Shown here one piece after another: positions 5,920-9,709 of a stretch of DNA of 9,709 bases. The stretch is from the NCBI GenBank assembly GCA_902480035.1, contig CABSRC010000060.1, positions 1 through 9,709 on the forward strand, written 5' to 3'. The DNA is from an uncultured Streptococcus sp. GTDB taxonomy: Bacteria > Bacillota > Bacilli > Lactobacillales > Streptococcaceae. The notes under the pieces are model-generated. The model had not been told where the DNA came from, searched no databases, and saw nothing but the letters and a program-made list of their open reading frames with translations. Made by a program: the position numbers and the translations under genes. Positions within the stretch are counted from its first letter, which is position 1. Each line of letters starts with the position of its first letter.

Positions 5920-6708
5920 CTAATATTCCACAATAATATCTGTTTCAAGTTGACGTTTTAAGTAACGAATCATTTCTTTATAGCGATGGTATTTGGTGCG
6001 ATTGGATTGATCCACTACAAGAAAGCCGGACTGAAATTGGATGGCTTGCACCCCATCTTCGCCTTGGAACACCAGTCCTTCCAACTGTGGTTTTAAGACT
6101 GTCATATAATCGCCCTTCAGATCCCGCTCGCTATCAGAAGATAAGATCAAGAAATTACCGTCTGATACATAATACAAGCTTTCATTTGGCTTTAGATGAT
6201 GCGTTACCAAATAGTTGATTTGGTTCAAGGTCCGATTATATTCTCTCGGCTGCAATTGGAAGAACAATTCCTCGTGCGACCAGTGAATGAGTAAGGCTTG
6301 AATCGTATCATTGGTTTCCCCACCATAAGAAGCGATGCGGTTGCGGTAATCTGCGTAAGCTTCTGGCTCTTGATCCTTCACTTTTGCAATCTCTTTAAAG
6401 AGGTGGTAGCGAATTTGGGTCAAAATTCCAATCAAGATTGGAAAACTAAAGAGCAGAAGCAAGGCTTGATGAAATGGGATATAGACAACACCCGCCACCA
6501 AAAAGACAATCCCTAGGGCAAATGACAACAGGATGGTCCATGTCAACAACAAATCTGATAAAACAATAGCAGAAAATAATCCTAAAACAAAGAATAATCC
6601 TTCTTCAATCAGAATCTCTCTTGCAAAAAACAAGCAGTAAAGTAAAAGAAGTACTTCGAAAACAATCAAAATTAGCAACCATCTACTTAACTTTTCCGTT
6701 TTTTTCAT
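5920..6708 (-). CDS. Four-TM protein with degenerate GGDEF-like domain, putative polysaccharide regulator
   Basis: 262 residues. Four hydrophobic helices (about 10-29, 36-56, 58-77, 80-98) are followed by a helical linker (about 100-128) and a soluble domain to the C-terminus. In that domain, NYLVTHHLKPNESLYYVSDGNFLIL aligns by spacing with the GGDEF core LRxxDxxxRYGGDEF: SDGNF (182-186) replaces GGDEF, and KPNE (173-176) occupies the RxxD inhibitory-site position. The upstream metal-binding Asp region reads IHWSHEELF, and the usual DxLTGLxNR is absent. It therefore cannot be an active diguanylate cyclase by these criteria. PelD and Listeria PssE are precedents for inactive GGDEF receptors in polysaccharide operons. 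The ATG at 6708 directly abuts the epimerase TAA, with GGGAGAG upstream. The fold call is from motif spacing, not a search; a novel regulator is possible. Confidence 0.7.
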   Translation of the reverse strand: MKKTEKLSRWLLILIVFEVLLLLYCLFFAREILIEEGLFFVLGLFSAIVLSDLLLTWTILLSFALGIVFLVAGVVYIPFHQALLLLFSFPILIGILTQIRYHLFKEIAKVKDQEPEAYADYRNRIASYGGETNDTIQALLIHWSHEELFFQLQPREYNRTLNQINYLVTHHLKPNESLYYVSDGNFLILSSDSERDLKGDYMTVLKPQLEGLVFQGEDGVQAIQFQSGFLVVDQSNRTKYHRYKEMIRYLKRQLETDIIVEY

Positions 6709-7863
6709 TTATTCTTTCTCTCCCTCATGAAATTCTTCAGCAGCATCTCCCTGGCCAAAGTAATGTTTAATAGCTTGCACGATTCGCTCAGAAGCTCTTC
6801 CATCTCCATAAGGATTTCGGGCATTTGCCATTTCTAGATAAAGATGTTCGTTGGTTAAGAGCTCCGTCATCGTGGATTTGACGACGGCAGGATCCGTACC
6901 AACTAATTTCAAAGTCCCTGCTTTGACCCCTTCTGGGCGTTCTGTTGTATCACGCAATACCAATACCGGTTTCCCCAATGATGGTGCTTCTTCTTGTACC
7001 CCACCTGAATCCGACATGATAAAGTAACTTCTCGAAGCCAAGTTGTGGAAGTCAAGCACATCTAAAGGTGCAATGAGATGGATCCGATCATGATCTCCTA
7101 ATAGATCGTTTGCCGCCTCTTGTACCGCTGGACTAAGATGCACTGGATAAACCACTTCAATATCCGGTTCTTGATCCACCATTTCTCTCAGAGCTCCAAA
7201 GACCGCTCTCATGGGAGCTCCTTGATTTTCTCTTCGATGCATGGTGACAAGGATGATTTTTTTAGCTGGATCTAATTGATCCAGTACTTCGTGATGATAG
7301 TTCTCTTGAACCGTGAGTTTCAGCGCATCAATAGCAGTATTTCCTGTCACCACAATAGAGGATTCCGGATGATTTTCTTTTAAGAGATTGGCCTTACTTT
7401 CGCCAGTCGGCGCAAAATACAGATCCGCTAGATCATCCGTCATTTGACGGTTCATCTCTTCTGGATACGGAGAATATTTATCAAAGGTTCTCAAACCAGC
7501 TTCGACGTGGCCAATGCGGACTTGATTGTAAAAGGCAACCAAACTCGCCGCAAAGGTAGTGGTCGTATCTCCATGAACGAGCACCATATCTGGCTTTTCT
7601 TTTTTGATAACTGGATCTAATTGATTCAGAATTTTAGAGGTAATGTCTAATAAGGTCTGGCTTTTCCCCATAATATCCAAATCGTAATCAGGTACGATAT
7701 TAAAGGTTTCTAAAACCTGGTCCAGCATTTGACGGTGCTGGGCAGTGACCACCGTAATGGTCTCAACGGTCTCCCTCTGCTTTTGCAACTCCAACACTAA
7801 AGGGGCCATTTTAATGGCCTCCGGTCGCGTCCCAAACACAACCATAATTTTCAATTTTCCCAT
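6709..7863 (-). CDS. wecB: UDP-N-acetylglucosamine 2-epimerase (non-hydrolysing)
   Basis: A 384-residue cytoplasmic enzyme that interconverts UDP-GlcNAc and UDP-ManNAc, of normal length for the WecB/MnaA family. Motifs in order: GTRPEAIKMAPL (11-22), HGDTTTT (97-103), VEAGLRT (120-126), PEEMNR (134-139), VTGNTAIDAL (172-181), TMHRREN (207-213), SDSGGVQEEAP (284-294) and TERPEG (307-312). The residues corresponding to the catalytic Asp, Glu, Glu and His of E. coli WecB (D99, E121, E135 or E136, H209) are present. The ATG at 7863 follows GGGGGAAG. It is the first gene of a five-gene operon under the promoter at 7926-7954 and presumably supplies UDP-ManNAc to the downstream GT2. Streptococci also need this sugar for other cell-wall glycans, so a housekeeping role is not excluded. 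The symbol is by family; mnaA is the Gram-positive name. Confidence 0.95.
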   Translation of the reverse strand: MGKLKIMVVFGTRPEAIKMAPLVLELQKQRETVETITVVTAQHRQMLDQVLETFNIVPDYDLDIMGKSQTLLDITSKILNQLDPVIKKEKPDMVLVHGDTTTTFAASLVAFYNQVRIGHVEAGLRTFDKYSPYPEEMNRQMTDDLADLYFAPTGESKANLLKENHPESSIVVTGNTAIDALKLTVQENYHHEVLDQLDPAKKIILVTMHRRENQGAPMRAVFGALREMVDQEPDIEVVYPVHLSPAVQEAANDLLGDHDRIHLIAPLDVLDFHNLASRSYFIMSDSGGVQEEAPSLGKPVLVLRDTTERPEGVKAGTLKLVGTDPAVVKSTMTELLTNEHLYLEMANARNPYGDGRASERIVQAIKHYFGQGDAAEEFHEGEKE

Positions 7864-8148
7864 AAACTTCCCCCGTCGACATACATGTAATTCGACATTT
7901 TTTTAATTTGTGTACATCTTTTTCCATTCTACCGCCAATGACTTTAAATGTCAAACCGTTTTTGGGTTTTATAAAGAAATTACTAATAGTTAGTCATTTT
8001 ATTATTTTGGTGTTTAGAATACATATCCATATAATCACTAATTGTAAGTATTTACAGCACGACTTCTACCGGGCTAATATTTTTGGTAAAAAAATAATTC
8101 AATAATTATACAATTATTTTTCAAATAATAAATTTTTATAATTTTTTC
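7864..8148. other. AT-rich intergenic region upstream of the exopolysaccharide operon
   Basis: The gap between the rpoC terminator and the epimerase gene has no convincing gene; the 65-codon plus-strand frame at 7908-8105 has no recognisable content. Besides the promoter it holds a small inverted repeat ACTAA-TAG-TTAGT at 7982-7994, about 34 bp upstream of the -35, another, TGTAA-N4-TTACA, at 8043-8056, and a very AT-rich tract at 8090-8150 that could act as an UP-like or bent region. In the transcribed leader, ATGTCGA occurs twice, 16 bp apart (7876-7898). No riboswitch fold was recognised. Confidence 0.5.
7926..7954 (-). promoter_or_regulatory. Strong sigma-A promoter of the exopolysaccharide operon
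   Basis: On the minus strand, -35 TTGACA (7954-7949) is perfect, the spacer is exactly 17 bp, and -10 TAGAAT (7931-7926) matches five of six. Transcription should start near 7919, giving a leader of about 56 nt before the epimerase ATG. No activator is needed on sequence grounds, so the operon is probably expressed at a substantial basal level unless repressed. Confidence 0.88.
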
Positions 8149-8178
8149 AAAAAAAAGCCGGAACATGTAGTTCCGACT
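8149..8178 (-). terminator. Intrinsic terminator of the rpoB-rpoC transcript
   Basis: The minus strand has AGTCGGAAC, loop TACAT, GTTCCGGCT, then an eight-base T run. The nine-pair stem has one G-U pair and starts eight bases after the rpoC stop. It separates rpoC from the downstream operon. Confidence 0.93.
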
Positions 8179-8185
8179 AATTTTC

Positions 8186-9709
8186 TTATTCTTCTACGAC
8201 TTCAGCTGTTTGAACTTCATCGACTGTTCCATCTGTTACTGGCACTTCTTCGATGATTTCAACTTCATTAATCGCTTGTGGTTCCAAGTTACGGTAACGA
8301 GCCATCCCTGTACCTGCAGGAATAATCTTACCAATGATAACATTTTCCTTCAGTCCAAGGAGATGGTCTTTCTTACCACGGATCGCTGCGTCAGTAAGAA
8401 CACGAGTGGTTTCTTGGAAGGAAGCAGCTGACAAGAAACTGTTGGTTTCAAGAGAGGCTTTGGTGATTCCCATAAGGACTGGACGAGCAGTCGCAGGAAC
8501 TCCACCAGAGATAAGGACATCCTTATTAGCATCTGTAAAGTCTGTAATGTCCATAAGCGTACCCATGAGAAGGTCTGTATCTCCTGGATCCATGACACGT
8601 ACTTTACGGATCATTTGACGAACCATTACCTCAATGTGTTTGTCGCCGATTTCTACCCCTTGGCTACGGTATACTTTTTGTACTTCCGCAAGAAGGTAAG
8701 TTTCAACCGACAAGACATCACGAACGGCAAGGAGACGTTTTGGTTGGATAGACCCTTCTGTCAGAGCCGCACCACGAGAGACTTGATCTCCTACTTCGAC
8801 TTTCATGCGGGCAGTGTAAGGGACAACGTATTCACCCTCACCAGTTGCTCCGCTAACAAAGACTTTCTTGGTCCGTGTAGAAGCATCTTCTTCAATGGCT
8901 GTGACTTCCCCTTTGACCTCAGTGATGACCGCTTCCCCTTTTGGATTGCGGGCTTCAAAGATTTCTTGGACACGAGGAAGACCTTGAGTGATATCGGTAT
9001 TTGAGGCAACCCCACCCGTGTGGAAGGTACGCATGGTCAACTGTGTACCAGGTTCCCCGATAGATTGGGCAGCGATGGTTCCGACTGCTTCACCCACTTC
9101 AACCGCATCACCAGTCGCCAAGTTGATACCATAACAGTGACGGCAGACCCCATGGCGGGTATTACATGTAAAGACAGAGCGGATAGTGACTTCTTCTACA
9201 CCAGCATGAACAATTTCACGTGCTAGGTCTTCTGAGATCAAGGTATCTGGACCAACGATGACTTCACCTGTTTCAGGATGTTTAACAGATTTCTTGGTAT
9301 AACGACCAGTCAAGCGTTCTTCGAGTGGCTCGATCATTTCCTTACCATCAGTAATGGCACGGATCACAAGTCCACGGTCTGTTCCACAGTCATCTTCACG
9401 GATAATGACGTCTTGGGCAACGTCAACCAAACGACGAGTTAAGTAACCTGAGTCGGCTGTCTTCAAGGCCGTATCGGTCATCCCTTTACGGGCACCGTGA
9501 GTTGAGAAGAACATTTCGAGTACTGACAAACCTTCGCGGAAGTTTGACAGGATTGGCAATTCCATGATCCGTCCGTTTGGAGCGGCCATCAAACCACGCA
9601 TACCGGCAAGTTGCGAGAAGTTTGAGATGTTACCACGGGCTCCAGAGTCCATCATCATAACGATTGGGTTCTTCGGATCTTGGTTATCCACCAAGCGTTT
9701 TTCCAATTT
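8186..9709 (-). CDS. rpoC: RNA polymerase beta' subunit, C-terminal part (5' end outside window)
   Basis: The last 507 codons of the beta' subunit of DNA-directed RNA polymerase; the rest extends beyond the right edge. Visible landmarks, counted within the fragment: the bridge-helix region NFREGLSVLEMFF...GARKGMTDTALKTADSGYLTRRLVDVA (about 55-97), the four zinc-binding cysteines of the second Zn site (C107 in DDCGTDRG, then C181, C188 and C191 in CNTRHGVCRHC), and the trigger loop with GEPGTQLTMRTFHTGG (about 217-232). The sequence passes straight from the trigger loop to VASNTDITQGLPRVQEIFEARNP, without the large insertion found there in E. coli, as expected for Firmicutes. The C-terminus is an acidic tail (VEIIEEVPVTDGTVDEVQ). 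The reading frame is open to the window edge; the apparent TTG start at 9706 is not a real start. Confidence 0.99.
   Translation of the reverse strand, partial: KLEKRLVDNQDPKNPIVMMMDSGARGNISNFSQLAGMRGLMAAPNGRIMELPILSNFREGLSVLEMFFSTHGARKGMTDTALKTADSGYLTRRLVDVAQDVIIREDDCGTDRGLVIRAITDGKEMIEPLEERLTGRYTKKSVKHPETGEVIVGPDTLISEDLAREIVHAGVEEVTIRSVFTCNTRHGVCRHCYGINLATGDAVEVGEAVGTIAAQSIGEPGTQLTMRTFHTGGVASNTDITQGLPRVQEIFEARNPKGEAVITEVKGEVTAIEEDASTRTKKVFVSGATGEGEYVVPYTARMKVEVGDQVSRGAALTEGSIQPKRLLAVRDVLSVETYLLAEVQKVYRSQGVEIGDKHIEVMVRQMIRKVRVMDPGDTDLLMGTLMDITDFTDANKDVLISGGVPATARPVLMGITKASLETNSFLSAASFQETTRVLTDAAIRGKKDHLLGLKENVIIGKIIPAGTGMARYRNLEPQAINEVEIIEEVPVTDGTVDEVQTAEVVEE

Noticed and set aside
5920..6708. 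Annotating the four-TM protein as a diguanylate cyclase
   Set aside because: GGDEF is replaced by SDGNF, the metal-binding Asp segment is IHWSHEELF, and the DxLTGLxNR region is missing, so catalysis is not credible.
5920..7863. Considering the locus a Pel-type (PelDEADAFG) cluster
   Set aside because: No PelF (GT4), PelG or PelA-like protein is present, the synthase is a PgaC-like GT2, and the GGDEF-like protein lacks a GAF domain.
8043..8056. TGTAA-N4-TTACA palindrome as a regulator binding site
   Set aside because: Short arms, about 90 bp upstream of the -35, no second copy seen; kept only as a note in the intergenic entry.
8101..8118. Perfect inverted repeat AATAATT-N4-AATTATT considered as a terminator or operator
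   Set aside because: It has no G/C in the stem and lies in a tract of almost pure A/T, where such palindromes arise by chance; the rpoC terminator next to it already explains termination.
8615..9004. Plus-strand open frame of 129 codons inside rpoC
   Set aside because: It is antisense to a highly conserved gene, has no ribosome-binding site or family resemblance, and its composition follows the rpoC codons.

Overview
The window looks like a streptococcal chromosome (Firmicutes, low GC, all genes on the minus strand). The evidence is a recognisable rpoC 3' end, a comY (comG) competence-pilus operon preceded by a SigX/ComX-type box, and a DUF1033 gene just ahead of comYA, an order I recall from S. 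mutans and S. pyogenes. A mitis/sanguinis-group species is plausible, but the sequence alone does not fix the species.

Reading in the direction of transcription (high to low coordinates): the C-terminal part of rpoC (9709-8186) ends in a strong intrinsic terminator. After an AT-rich gap of about 320 bp carrying a near-consensus promoter comes a tight five-gene operon (7863-3355). It encodes a UDP-GlcNAc 2-epimerase, a four-TM protein with a degenerate GGDEF-like domain, a 46-residue one-TM protein, a processive family-2 glycosyltransferase of the PgaC/IcaA type, and a membrane-anchored GH8 glycosidase. It ends in its own terminator. A DUF1033 gene with its own promoter region and terminator follows, and then comYA-comYB-comYC-comYD-comYE, cut by the window's left edge.

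The operon reads as a complete synthase-dependent exopolysaccharide system: the epimerase makes UDP-ManNAc, the GT2 polymerises and probably exports the chain, the GH8 enzyme trims it outside the membrane, and the degenerate GGDEF protein and the small TM protein are likely regulatory or structural partners. The GGDEF-like domain has lost its catalytic residues and has KPNE where the c-di-GMP inhibitory-site RxxD should be. No cyclase or phosphodiesterase gene is present in the window. The module lies between rpoC and DUF1033-comYA, which are close together in several other streptococci, so it may be an accessory insertion.

The comY genes encode the assembly ATPase, polytopic membrane protein, major pseudopilin and minor pseudopilins of the transformation pilus. 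They overlap one another, which suggests translational coupling. No tRNA, rRNA, CRISPR array or insertion sequence was seen.
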